From an uncultured Lachnospiraceae bacterium (lineage in GTDB: Bacteria; Bacillota; Clostridia; Lachnospirales; Lachnospiraceae), in the NCBI GenBank assembly GCA_910579505.1, contig CAJTTZ010000006.1, positions 1 through 64,000 on the forward strand: a DNA stretch of 64,000 nt. The letters are read 5' to 3'. Below the pieces are notes generated by a model that worked only from the letters and a program-made list of their open reading frames with translations, searched no databases and was not told where the DNA came from. Position 1 is the first letter of the stretch; every line of letters begins with the position of its first letter. Position numbers and translations under genes: made by a program. Positions 51,959 to 60,110 of the stretch are shown in pieces.

Positions 51959-53998
51959 ATGAGACCAGAATGGAAAGATTTTGTAGGCGGCAAGTGGGAC
52001 AAAGAAGTTAATGTCCGCGACTTTATCCAGAGAAACTATCACCCTTATGACGGTGACGAGGCATTCCTGGCAGAGCCTACACAGAACACAAAGGACCTTT
52101 GGGCACAGGTGCTCGATCTGCAGAAACAGGAGCGTGAGGCAGGCGGCGTACTTGATATGGATACCAAGGTTGTATCCACCATCACATCCCACGGCCCCGG
52201 CTATCTCGACAAGAGCAAAGAGACCATCGTAGGTTTCCAGACAGATAAGCCCTTCAAGCGTTCTTTACAGCCTTACGGCGGTATCAGAATGGCAGAGAAA
52301 GCTTGCACAGACAACGGCTACGAAGTAGATCCCGAGATCAGCGAGTTCTTCTCCACACACAGAAAGACACACAATGCAGGCTGCTTCGACGCTTATAATG
52401 CTGAGATGAGAGCATGCCGTTCCTCCCACATCATCACAGGTCTTCCGGATGCATATGGCCGCGGCCGTATCATCGGCGACTACAGACGTGTAGCTCTGTA
52501 CGGTATTGACAGACTGATTGAGGACAAACAGGCACAGAAGGATTCTACCGGCCGCGTTATGACCGACGATGTAATCCGTCTTCGCGAGGAGCTTTCCGAG
52601 CAGATGGTTGCCCTGAAACTGATGAAGGAGATGGCTGCTTCCTACGGCTGTGACATTTCCAAGCCCGCTTCTAACGTACAGGAAGCAATCCAGGCTACTT
52701 ACTTCGGCTACCTTTGCTCCGTAAAAGAGCAGAACGGCGCTGCTATGTCCCTCGGACGTACATCTACTTTCCTTGATGTATACGCTGAGAGAGACCTTGC
52801 TAACGGCACCTTCACAGAGCAGCAGATTCAGGAGTTCGTTGACCACTTCATCATGAAGCTGCGTCTGATCAAGTTTGCTCGTACACCTGAGTACAACCAG
52901 ATTTTCGCTGGCGATCCGGTATGGGTAACCGAGTCCCTCGGCGGTGTTGGCGTTGACGGCCGTCACATGGTAACAAAGATGAGCTTCCGTTATCTGCACA
53001 CCCTGACCAACCTTGGTCCTTCACCCGAGCCGAACCTGACAGTTCTCTGGTCCACCAGACTTCCTGAAGCTTGGAAGAAATACTGTGCGAAGATGTCCAT
53101 CCAGACCTCTTCCATCCAGTACGAGAACGACGATCTGATGAGAGTGACACACGGCGACGACTACGGTATCGCATGCTGCGTATCTTCCATGGTTATCGGT
53201 AAGGAAATGCAGTTCTTCGGCGCGCGCGCTAACGTTGCTAAGTGCCTGCTGTACGCATTAAACGGCGGTGTTGACGAGGTTACCAAGAAACAGGTTGGTC
53301 CTAAGTATCGTCCTGTTTCCGGCGATGTGCTGGATTACGACGATGTTATGGATAAGTTCATTGACATGCTCGAGTGGCAGGCAGACGTGTATGTAAATAC
53401 ACTGAACATCATCCACTACATGCATGACAAATACTGCTATGAGAGAGCAGAGATGGCTCTCCATGACAGAGATGTTAAGCGTTATTTCGCAACAGGTGTT
53501 GCAGGTCTCTCCATCGTGGCTGACTCCCTTTCCGCTATCAAGTATGCGAAGGTTGAGCCGATCAGAGACGAGGACGGCATCATCGTTGACTTCAAGACAA
53601 CCGGCGAGTTCCCGAAATACGGTAACGACGACGACCGCGTAGATGAGATCGCTCAGGAGATCGTTCACAAGTTCATGACCGCGATCAGAAGACATCACAC
53701 CTACAGAAACGGTGTTCCTACAACCTCTATCCTTACCATTACTTCCAACGTAACCTACGGTAAGGCTACTGGTAACACACCTGACGGACGTAAGAAAGGC
53801 CAGCCTTTCGCACCCGGCGCTAACCCGATGCACGGCCGTGACACTCACGGTGCAGTTGCTTCCTTATCTTCTGTATCCAAGCTTCCGTTCAACGATGCAC
53901 AGGATGGTATCTCCAATACCTTCACCATCATCCCGGGCGCACTTGGTAAAGAGGATCAGGTATTTGCCGGCGATATCGAGGTAGACCTCAGCAAATAA
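51959..53998 (+). CDS. pflB: Pyruvate formate-lyase catalytic core lacking the glycyl-radical domain
   Basis: 679 residues. PFL splits pyruvate and CoA into acetyl-CoA and formate. The thiyl site GIACCVSSM (Cys406/Cys407) and the barrel are intact and highly PFL-like, as is PDGRKKGQPFAPGANPMHGRD. The protein stops at EVDLSK, just before the C-terminal domain that carries the radical Gly (Gly734 in the 760-residue E. coli enzyme). That domain is encoded separately at 54361-54603. The stop is a clean TAA followed by a palindrome. The codon choice suggests high expression. Confidence 0.93.
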   Translation: MRPEWKDFVGGKWDKEVNVRDFIQRNYHPYDGDEAFLAEPTQNTKDLWAQVLDLQKQEREAGGVLDMDTKVVSTITSHGPGYLDKSKETIVGFQTDKPFKRSLQPYGGIRMAEKACTDNGYEVDPEISEFFSTHRKTHNAGCFDAYNAEMRACRSSHIITGLPDAYGRGRIIGDYRRVALYGIDRLIEDKQAQKDSTGRVMTDDVIRLREELSEQMVALKLMKEMAASYGCDISKPASNVQEAIQATYFGYLCSVKEQNGAAMSLGRTSTFLDVYAERDLANGTFTEQQIQEFVDHFIMKLRLIKFARTPEYNQIFAGDPVWVTESLGGVGVDGRHMVTKMSFRYLHTLTNLGPSPEPNLTVLWSTRLPEAWKKYCAKMSIQTSSIQYENDDLMRVTHGDDYGIACCVSSMVIGKEMQFFGARANVAKCLLYALNGGVDEVTKKQVGPKYRPVSGDVLDYDDVMDKFIDMLEWQADVYVNTLNIIHYMHDKYCYERAEMALHDRDVKRYFATGVAGLSIVADSLSAIKYAKVEPIRDEDGIIVDFKTTGEFPKYGNDDDRVDEIAQEIVHKFMTAIRRHHTYRNGVPTTSILTITSNVTYGKATGNTPDGRKKGQPFAPGANPMHGRDTHGAVASLSSVSKLPFNDAQDGISNTFTIIPGALGKEDQVFAGDIEVDLSK

Positions 53999-54105
53999 CA
54001 ATGTGAGAAGTACTTCTAAAGACGTCCCGCCATAGGACGGGACGCCAAGAAGTACTAAGTCTCACATGGGAGAATGCTTGAAATGCAGCATTCTCAGCAA
54101 ATAAC
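53987..54105 (+). mobile_element. Palindromic element flanked by a 13-bp direct repeat (MITE-like)
   Basis: CTCAGCAAATAAC occurs at 53987-53999 (last codons and stop of pflB) and at 54093-54105. Between them TGTGAG (54002) pairs with CTCACA (54061), AGTACTTCT with AGAAGTACT, and CGTCCCG with CGGGACG around an 8-nt loop. A second 9-bp hairpin is at 54070-54095. Removing one repeat and the insert puts the next gene's GGGAGG directly after the pflB stop, as expected for an insertion with target duplication. No T-tract follows. Confidence 0.6.
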
Positions 54106-54127
54106 GATATGGGAGGCGTTGGTGATT

Positions 54128-54340
54128 ATGGATGACAAACAAATGATAGATGATTTTATCAAGATGATGGATTCCGGAATGGCGCAGGGCGTCGGGCATG
54201 TGAATGTGGACGTTGACGCCAGTGCCGACAACTCTAAAAATGTGCAGACCATGGGGTGCACGGATTGCTCCCGCACCCCGCTGGCGTGCAGCGTTCCCAC
54301 CCTCCACGATGGATTGGACGGGTTGGAAGACTATAAATAA
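54128..54340 (+). CDS. 70-residue glycyl-radical-domain-like protein with CxxC...C motif
   Basis: Starts MDDKQMIDDFIKMMDSG. Residues 10-29 (FIKMMDSGMAQGVGHVNVDV) resemble the start of the PFL radical domain (LVNLLDGYATKGGHHLNVNV in the next gene) at the same distance from the N-terminus. Where the radical domain continues to RVSGYAV, this protein has Cys44-x2-Cys47-x6-Cys54 and ends acidic. It has no radical Gly motif. GGGAGG is 11 nt before the ATG; a GTG two codons earlier is possible. It could bind PflB, a metal or the activase, or be a relic; no function is established. Confidence 0.7.
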   Translation: MDDKQMIDDFIKMMDSGMAQGVGHVNVDVDASADNSKNVQTMGCTDCSRTPLACSVPTLHDGLDGLEDYK

Positions 54341-54360
54341 AAATATAGGAGGACAATACA

Positions 54361-54603
54361 ATGGCAGCAGCAAATGCTCAGGTAGATAACTTAGTAAACT
54401 TATTAGATGGCTACGCAACAAAGGGCGGTCATCACCTCAACGTAAACGTGCTCAACAGAGACACCTTACTGGATGCGCAGAAGCATCCCGAGAACTATCC
54501 CCAGTTGACCATCCGCGTATCCGGCTACGCAGTTAACTTCATCAAGCTGACACCGGAACAGCAGGCGGACGTAATCTCCCGTACTTTCCACGAGAGCATC
54601 TAA
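54361..54603 (+). CDS. Stand-alone PFL glycyl-radical domain (GrcA/YfiD-like)
   Basis: 80 residues equal to the C-terminus of PFL: LLDGYATKGGHHLNVNVLNRD, the radical motif RVSGYAV (Gly55), and VISRTF. AGGAGG precedes the ATG. E. coli GrcA (YfiD) is a known stand-alone radical domain that repairs oxygen-damaged PFL; here there is no radical domain in the adjacent pflB, so this protein would be essential for activity. A terminator follows. Confidence 0.92.
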   Translation: MAAANAQVDNLVNLLDGYATKGGHHLNVNVLNRDTLLDAQKHPENYPQLTIRVSGYAVNFIKLTPEQQADVISRTFHESI

Positions 54604-54627
54604 TCGCGTCAGAGTCAAAGAATGCAG

Positions 54628-54660
54628 GAAGCCTTGCGATACGTCGCAGGGCTTCTTTTT
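54628..54660 (+). terminator. Terminator after the glycyl-radical domain gene
   Basis: GAAGCC pairs with GGCTTC, with TGCGA/TCGCA inside, followed by TTTTT. Confidence 0.85.
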
Positions 54661-54681
54661 CTGGATTTTATTTTTCCTCTG

Positions 54682-54690
54682 TGCTATTAT
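54682..54690 (+). promoter_or_regulatory. Extended -10 promoter of the small ORF-pflA unit
   Basis: TGCTATTAT. It would allow pflA to be expressed separately from the pfl core genes beyond the terminator. Confidence 0.4.
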
Positions 54691-54773
54691 ATAGGTAATC
54701 TCAAGCACTTTTTATGAAAAAGGATAACCCATAAACAAATTGCAGACAATAAAACAGAAAGGTTGCTGATTGA

Positions 54774-54962
54774 ATGCCGAACGCAGCAGATATTATCCGG
54801 GATTCCATAAACGAATCTTCCAGAGTGCAAAATTGGATGTTGGTTGTCGGAGACAAAGATTCTACAATCTATCAGTTGATGTATGACAGATATGCAGAAT
54901 TGAAAACCACATTGACATCTTTAGGCGTCAATCTCACAAAAATCGACAAAATCGAGGGGTAA
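54774..54962 (+). CDS. 62-residue protein before pflA, function unknown
   Basis: MPNAADIIRDSINESS..., helical, with no cysteine or membrane segment. AAAGG is 11 nt before the ATG, and its stop is 5 bp before pflA, so the two are likely co-translated. I recognise no family. Confidence 0.65.
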   Translation: MPNAADIIRDSINESSRVQNWMLVVGDKDSTIYQLMYDRYAELKTTLTSLGVNLTKIDKIEG

Positions 54963-54967
54963 GAATT

Positions 54968-55732
54968 ATGCAGGGACGAATCCATTCTTTAGAAAGTTTT
55001 GGAACAGTAGACGGACCGGGAACCCGGTTTGTGGTGTTTGTGCAGGGCTGCCCGATGCGGTGCGCCTACTGCCACAACCCCGACACATGGGAAATGAACG
55101 GCGGCACACTGATGGAGCCAGAATATATTTTTGAACAGTATAAGAGAAACGAAGCGTTTTATCATGGCGGCGGTATCACCGTCACCGGCGGCGAACCACT
55201 GATGCAGGTGGATTTCCTGATCGACCTGTTTACCATTGCAAAGAAAAATAATGTGCATACCTGTATTGACTCCTCCGGCATTGCCTACAAGAAAAATGCC
55301 AATCCCGAGTGGCTTGCGAAATTAGACAGACTGATGGAGTTGACTGATCTGGTCATGCTTGATATCAAGCACATTGACCCGGAAAAGCACAAGGAGCTTA
55401 CCTCCCAGCCCAACGAAGGTATTCTCGCGTTCGCGGAGTATCTGAATGAAAAGCATGTGGACATGTGGATCCGTCACGTCATTGTTCCGGGCATTACGGA
55501 CGACGACAAGTATCTGTATGATCTCGGTTACTTTATCGGCGCGTTCACGAACCTGAAAGCGCTGGACGCCCTTCCCTATCACACCATGGGAGAAAACAAG
55601 TACGAAAAGCTTGGCATGGAATACAAGCTCAAAGGCGTTCCCGCCATGGACAAAGATAAGCTGATCGAGAAGAAGAAAGTCATTCTGGACGGCGTCCGAA
55701 AACGGCGTGAGGAACTTGGAATACACTCATAA
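54968..55732 (+). CDS. pflA: Pyruvate formate-lyase activating enzyme
   Basis: 254-residue radical-SAM enzyme. The CxxxCxxC cluster motif is in GCPMRCAYCHNPDTW, with GGITVTGGEPLMQ and the SAM-binding VMLDIKHIDP region. It would abstract H from Gly55 of the small glycyl-radical protein. GGGG follows the previous stop; the ATG is at 54968. A terminator follows. Confidence 0.95.
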   Translation: MQGRIHSLESFGTVDGPGTRFVVFVQGCPMRCAYCHNPDTWEMNGGTLMEPEYIFEQYKRNEAFYHGGGITVTGGEPLMQVDFLIDLFTIAKKNNVHTCIDSSGIAYKKNANPEWLAKLDRLMELTDLVMLDIKHIDPEKHKELTSQPNEGILAFAEYLNEKHVDMWIRHVIVPGITDDDKYLYDLGYFIGAFTNLKALDALPYHTMGENKYEKLGMEYKLKGVPAMDKDKLIEKKKVILDGVRKRREELGIHS

Positions 55733-55737
55733 TTAAG

Positions 55738-55780
55738 CAAAAGGGACAGAGTCGAAAACCGATTCTGCCCCCTTTTTATT
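55738..55780 (+). terminator. pflA terminator
   Basis: AAAGGG...CAGA pairs with TCTG...CCCTTT, ending in a TTTTTATTTT tract. Confidence 0.75.
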
Positions 55781-55828
55781 TTCGCACATATCCGAGTTTG
55801 CGAAGCAAATCCCGCAACTAAGCTTTGC

Positions 55829-58816
55829 TCAATTTATCCACTTCTTGAGCGCTTCCTCCAGCCTTTCGATGTCCACAGGCTTGGAAATATGATCATTCAT
55901 GCCCGCCTCTTCCGACTTTCGGATGTCATCCGCAAAAGCGTCCGCCGTCATTGCCACGATGGGGATTTCCTCCAGATCCGCACGCCCCGATGCACGGATT
56001 GCTTTTGACGCTTCATAACCGTTCATAACCGGCATCTGGATATCCATAAAGATCAGGTCAAAGTACCCCGGCTCTTTTTCCATAACGGCATCCACCGCCA
56101 GCTGTCCGTTCATCGCCATCTCCACCTGAATACCGACTACGCTCAGAAGCTCCTTAGCCACTTCAATGTTAATCTCATTGTCCTCCACCAGAAGGACGCG
56201 CCTGCCTGAAAAGTCTTCCTGTTTGAACACGTCAAGCGCAGAAACTTCTTCCTCGTCTTTACCCTGACCGTGCCCAAGCGCTTCCTTAAGCACCCGCATC
56301 AGCCGCGACTTAAACAGCGGTTTTCCGATAAAGGCATCCACTCCGGCATCCAGCGCCTCCGACTCGATATCCGCCCAGTCGTAAGCGGACTGGATGATAA
56401 TCGAAACGTCGCTGCCCACCGCTTTACGGATATCCTTTGTCGTCTCCACACCGTCCATGCCGGGCATCTTCCAATCCAGAATAACAACAGCGAACTTCGA
56501 TCCGTCTCCCTCTTCAAACCGCTTTACGGCATCCTCGCCGCTTAGCACATACTCCGCATTCATGCCAAGGCTCTTCAACATCTCGCAGGAGCTCTCGCAC
56601 GCCGTCTCCTCATCATCAACAACCAGCACCGAAAGACCGTTGTATATCGCCAGATCCGCCTCGGTCATGTCATCGAGCTTCAGGTAGACGATCACTGTGA
56701 ATCTGGAGCCCTTCCCCAGCTCACTCTCCACTTTGATATCGCCGAGCATCATGCGGGCAATATTGACTGCTATTGACATGCCAAGTCCTGTACCTTCGAT
56801 CTTACCTGTCCTGGAATCCGCTGCACGGGAAAACGGCTCAAAAATTTTCTGGATATAATCCGGCTCCATACCAATACCGGTATCTTCAAAGGTAAATTCA
56901 TAGCATCCATATCCCGTGATGTGCGAGGACTTTTCCTCGATATGTATGCTGATTTTTCCGCCGGAGGGCGTAAATTTCACTGCATTGCCCATAATGTTCA
57001 TAAAGATCTGCTGCAAATGCTGTTCATCCCCGACCACATTCTCGTGATCCAGTTTTGCAATGCCTGCATTCAGCGCAAGCCCTTTGGCTTCCATCTGTGA
57101 GCGGAACACCGTCAGAAGGCTCTCTATCGTGTCGGAGAGGTTGAACGCGTTCTCCGTCAGGCTTACCTTGCCGCTCTCGATCCGGCTCATATCGAGCACT
57201 TCATTAATCAGCCCGAGCAGATGCTTGCCCGAAACCGTAATCTTTTCAAGTGCGTCCAGCACGCGTTCCTTCTCGTCAATGTGCATGGTCGCCACGGAAG
57301 TCATACCCAGAATCGCATTCATGGGCGTGCGGATATCGTGACTCATGCGGGAAAGGAAATCACTCTTGGCATGGTTCGCCGCTTCCGCACGTTCCACCGC
57401 CTGAGCCAGCATTTCCCGCTGCTCCTCCTCGCGGCGTATCATATCGTCAATGCTGCGGATTGCCATGGTAATGGTGGACACCTGCCCTCCCTCCGTATCC
57501 GCGGTGGTTACTGCGATGGAACACCACTCGTAACTGTCGTCATCCGGCTTCTTACGCTTAAATTGCAGTTCGATATGATCCCTGTCGGAAAGTCGTTTCT
57601 GTAGATTGGAGGCATCCAGAAAATCCTTTACGAGCTCAGCGTGCTCCTCCGCTACGATACCCCTTTCCAGATTTTTTATGGTTCTGACGTCATACTCCTC
57701 CCTCTTGGGTCCGCCCTCCGAATAGGGATAAACCGTGTCGCAGGTATTTTCCTTCAGATTGATATAATAGATTGCACGGCAGGCGCGCACGGTGCTGTCC
57801 ATAGCATTCCGGTAAATACGGGTCTGCTCCGCCATGCGGTCATGCTCGTCCTGCAATTCCTGATTGTGCATCTGATTTCTGTACTCACGGATCATCTGGA
57901 AGATAAATACCGCAAAACCGAGCGCAATAAGCACGACGCAGATATAGTAAAATATATCTGAGCCGGAAAGAATCTGGTCCTTCGGGATGGTCAGAATGCC
58001 GGTCCATCCGTTATCCATATGATGGAAATAAACATTGCGGACAATTCCGTCCATGGGTGTCAGATTTTCCAGCACACGGTCATTGCCGCTTTGATCCGCG
58101 CCTTCCAGATAGCTGTTCACAAGTTCTTGAAACTCCTCCTGCTGATAATCCCAACAGGACTGGTAATATAACAGACTACCGTTATTGTCCACCAGATAGT
58201 ACGAGGAATCCTGCGGCAGCACAAGCGTTTCATTCATCGCTTCAAAGAAGGACGGCATCAGGTCAATGGCAAGATAGCTGCCCGTTGCAGGAACAACCTT
58301 GCACAGGGTAATCACCGGCAGACCCGTCACATAATCCGTGTAGACTGGCGAAACGTAAACTTCCCCGTTCGCGGCTACCGCCTCCTGATAGTATCCCGCT
58401 TCAAGGAAATTATATTTTGCAATTTCTTCCAGTTCCGGGTCATTGGACACAATCTCTTTGGCGTGAAAGGTTTTGCCGTAAATCTGGAGCGTGTTTTCGC
58501 CGTATACATCGGTAAGCCCCCTCATAAAAGGATATAGGCCTTCCCGGAGTTCATCAATAGAAATATCCTCTTTCTCACGTTCTTCTATGTAATTTACGCT
58601 TACTTTCAGAATCGCTTCGCACGCAAGGATTCCGCCCTCCTCCGACGAGGTACAGTTCTCTATCAGAGCCAGTCCCATCTGGTTGGTATTGTCCCACAGA
58701 GTCTGTCGCAGGATAATCGTACAGAACAGCACAACGAGAATGAATGCGCTCAGCACCAGAATATTATTCCGCATCTTTCTAAGTAACGACATCTTTTTGC
58801 TTCCGTTCATTGCCAC
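55829..58816 (-). CDS. Hybrid sensor histidine kinase with two receiver domains
   Basis: 995 residues. Membrane helix (about 18-37), a dCache-like extracytoplasmic sensor (about 45-285), a second helix (about 287-308) and a coiled linker. A PAS-like region (about 335-465) is followed by HisKA with His493 (MSHDIRTPMN) and HATPase (NAVKFTPSGG, DTGIGM, GTGLGM). Receiver 1 has Asp781 (ILDWKMPGMDG) and receiver 2 Asp925 (MDIQMPVMNG). It has no HPt domain, so phosphotransfer must use a separate protein. Start: GTG 58816 or ATG 58810. Confidence 0.92.
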   Translation of the reverse strand: MAMNGSKKMSLLRKMRNNILVLSAFILVVLFCTIILRQTLWDNTNQMGLALIENCTSSEEGGILACEAILKVSVNYIEEREKEDISIDELREGLYPFMRGLTDVYGENTLQIYGKTFHAKEIVSNDPELEEIAKYNFLEAGYYQEAVAANGEVYVSPVYTDYVTGLPVITLCKVVPATGSYLAIDLMPSFFEAMNETLVLPQDSSYYLVDNNGSLLYYQSCWDYQQEEFQELVNSYLEGADQSGNDRVLENLTPMDGIVRNVYFHHMDNGWTGILTIPKDQILSGSDIFYYICVVLIALGFAVFIFQMIREYRNQMHNQELQDEHDRMAEQTRIYRNAMDSTVRACRAIYYINLKENTCDTVYPYSEGGPKREEYDVRTIKNLERGIVAEEHAELVKDFLDASNLQKRLSDRDHIELQFKRKKPDDDSYEWCSIAVTTADTEGGQVSTITMAIRSIDDMIRREEEQREMLAQAVERAEAANHAKSDFLSRMSHDIRTPMNAILGMTSVATMHIDEKERVLDALEKITVSGKHLLGLINEVLDMSRIESGKVSLTENAFNLSDTIESLLTVFRSQMEAKGLALNAGIAKLDHENVVGDEQHLQQIFMNIMGNAVKFTPSGGKISIHIEEKSSHITGYGCYEFTFEDTGIGMEPDYIQKIFEPFSRAADSRTGKIEGTGLGMSIAVNIARMMLGDIKVESELGKGSRFTVIVYLKLDDMTEADLAIYNGLSVLVVDDEETACESSCEMLKSLGMNAEYVLSGEDAVKRFEEGDGSKFAVVILDWKMPGMDGVETTKDIRKAVGSDVSIIIQSAYDWADIESEALDAGVDAFIGKPLFKSRLMRVLKEALGHGQGKDEEEVSALDVFKQEDFSGRRVLLVEDNEINIEVAKELLSVVGIQVEMAMNGQLAVDAVMEKEPGYFDLIFMDIQMPVMNGYEASKAIRASGRADLEEIPIVAMTADAFADDIRKSEEAGMNDHISKPVDIERLEEALKKWIN

Positions 58817-58949
58817 ACACTTACCTTATTATTTTATTTTGCGGGTACACCGCCAAACTGCCCGCATTATATTATGTATACATCCCTATTTTAACGGGCG
58901 CTCGTGTGAAAATCAAGATATATCCTGCATAAAAGCTATATTTTTCTAC

Positions 58950-58978
58950 TTGTATATTGGTTCCTTTTATATTAAAAT
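58950..58978 (+). promoter_or_regulatory. Promoter of the ferredoxin gene
   Basis: TTGTAT, 17 nt, TAAAAT, followed by AAGGAGG at 59023-59029. Confidence 0.6.
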
Positions 58979-59038
58979 AAGAACGTGGCAACTTTTTATT
59001 GCTGTCAATCACTTTTATAACATAAGGAGGATATAGTC

Positions 59039-59209
59039 ATGGCATTCGTAATCAGTGACGCTTGTGTAGCTTGTGGTGCATGTGAGGCTCAGTGCCCGGT
59101 TGGTGCGATCAGCATGGGCGACGGTAAGTTTGAGATTGATGCTTCTAAGTGCATCGACTGCGGTTCCTGTGCAGGCGCTTGCCCGACAGGTGCTATTTCT
59201 CAGGGCTAA
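59039..59209 (+). CDS. 2[4Fe-4S] ferredoxin
   Basis: 56 residues, with both clusters: CVACGACEAQCPVG and CIDCGSCAGACPTG. It is the clostridial-type electron carrier and probably serves oxidoreductases such as PFOR, hydrogenase or the PFL activase; the partner is unknown. Strong codon bias and an AAGGAGG site indicate high expression. Confidence 0.95.
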   Translation: MAFVISDACVACGACEAQCPVGAISMGDGKFEIDASKCIDCGSCAGACPTGAISQG

Positions 59210-59234
59210 AGCAATTTCACGCAAATGATTGAAG

Positions 59235-59285
59235 GAACCGTCTCCCAGAAGTGTCAATTCATTTCTGGGAAAGCGGTTCTTTCTT
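59235..59285. terminator. Terminator shared by the ferredoxin and MerR genes
   Basis: GAACCG and CCCAGAA pair with TTCTGGG and CGGTTC. It is followed by TTTCTTTTTATTT on the + strand. Confidence 0.85.
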
Positions 59286-59969
59286 TTTATTTCTGCCAAA
59301 CTTTTCCCCCGGTCGGCGTCTCAGGCTGATCATCTCGTCGATTTTTCGAAAGTGTTCCTCCTCCATCTTTTTTCGTTCCTCGTCCCGCTCCTCCTGCTGC
59401 CGGAACTGATAGTCCAATTCCTTTAAGATGCTTTCCTTGATTTCCGTGCACATTTCGCGGTTGGCGTTTTTGACTGCATCAGTCACCATATGCTGCAAAA
59501 GATACTGCAGGCGTTTCGCTTTTTTCTCCTTCTCCTCATCTAACGGCTCCTCATACTCTTTCAGTTCCTGTGATTCCTCCGGCACTTCCAGCACCGTCTC
59601 CTTTCCCTTGGACATCGTGACCATATACTTCTTCGCTTTCTTCATAACCATATCCTCCAAATTTTTTTCTATCGACTCCTTTTCTTCTGCCGCCGTTTCC
59701 ACTGTATTCCTCTCCGCCATACGCTCCGGGCTGTAAAAACTCTGCCCTGCGCCCTGCAGTACCACACGTATTGCCCGCAGCTGCAGCCCCTGCTCTTTAA
59801 GCTCCTTGATACGGCGCAGGGTTTCGATGTCCTTCTCTTTATAACAGCGGTGTCCCATCTCGTTTCGCTCAATCGGCAGCTTCAGCTCGTCCTCCCAGTA
59901 ACGGAGCACATGCGGCTCCACCTCCACCTTTTTTGACGCTTCCGAGATATAATAAACGGTGTCATTCAT
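59259..59969 (-). CDS. MerR-family regulator with long coiled-coil tail
   Basis: 236 residues. MerR winged helix (about 3-70, YYISEASKKVEVEPHVLRYWEDEL), then a long Glu/Lys-rich helix (about 110-236). There are no metal-binding cysteines in the tail. ATG 59969 follows GGGAGGAG. The ligand and targets are unknown; it follows dnaB downstream on the same strand. Confidence 0.85.
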   Translation of the reverse strand: MNDTVYYISEASKKVEVEPHVLRYWEDELKLPIERNEMGHRCYKEKDIETLRRIKELKEQGLQLRAIRVVLQGAGQSFYSPERMAERNTVETAAEEKESIEKNLEDMVMKKAKKYMVTMSKGKETVLEVPEESQELKEYEEPLDEEKEKKAKRLQYLLQHMVTDAVKNANREMCTEIKESILKELDYQFRQQEERDEERKKMEEEHFRKIDEMISLRRRPGEKFGRNKKKEPLSQK

Positions 59970-60065
59970 GTACGCTCCTCCCTTTCTTTTCCTTTTCATA
60001 AGCAGACTCAAAACGCGCATTTTTCGTTCGCGGCCTACGTTCCACTTCGGTCCGCTTAAACGCGC

Positions 60066-60097
60066 AAAGAGACGCCCCTGCTGAGGGTCGTCTCTTT
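60066..60097. terminator. dnaB terminator
   Basis: AAAGAGACG pairs with CGTCTCTTT, with CCC/GGG inside. Confidence 0.75.
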
Positions 60098-60110
60098 TGT
60101 AAGTTATTCA

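Noticed and set aside
54002..54066. Palindrome after pflB as a terminator
   Set aside because: No T-tract follows on the + strand, and the next genes have no promoter I can see before 54361.
53998..54361. pflB split as a sequencing frameshift
   Set aside because: More than 350 bp including a palindrome and another gene with its own start separate the two pieces; no single indel would join them.
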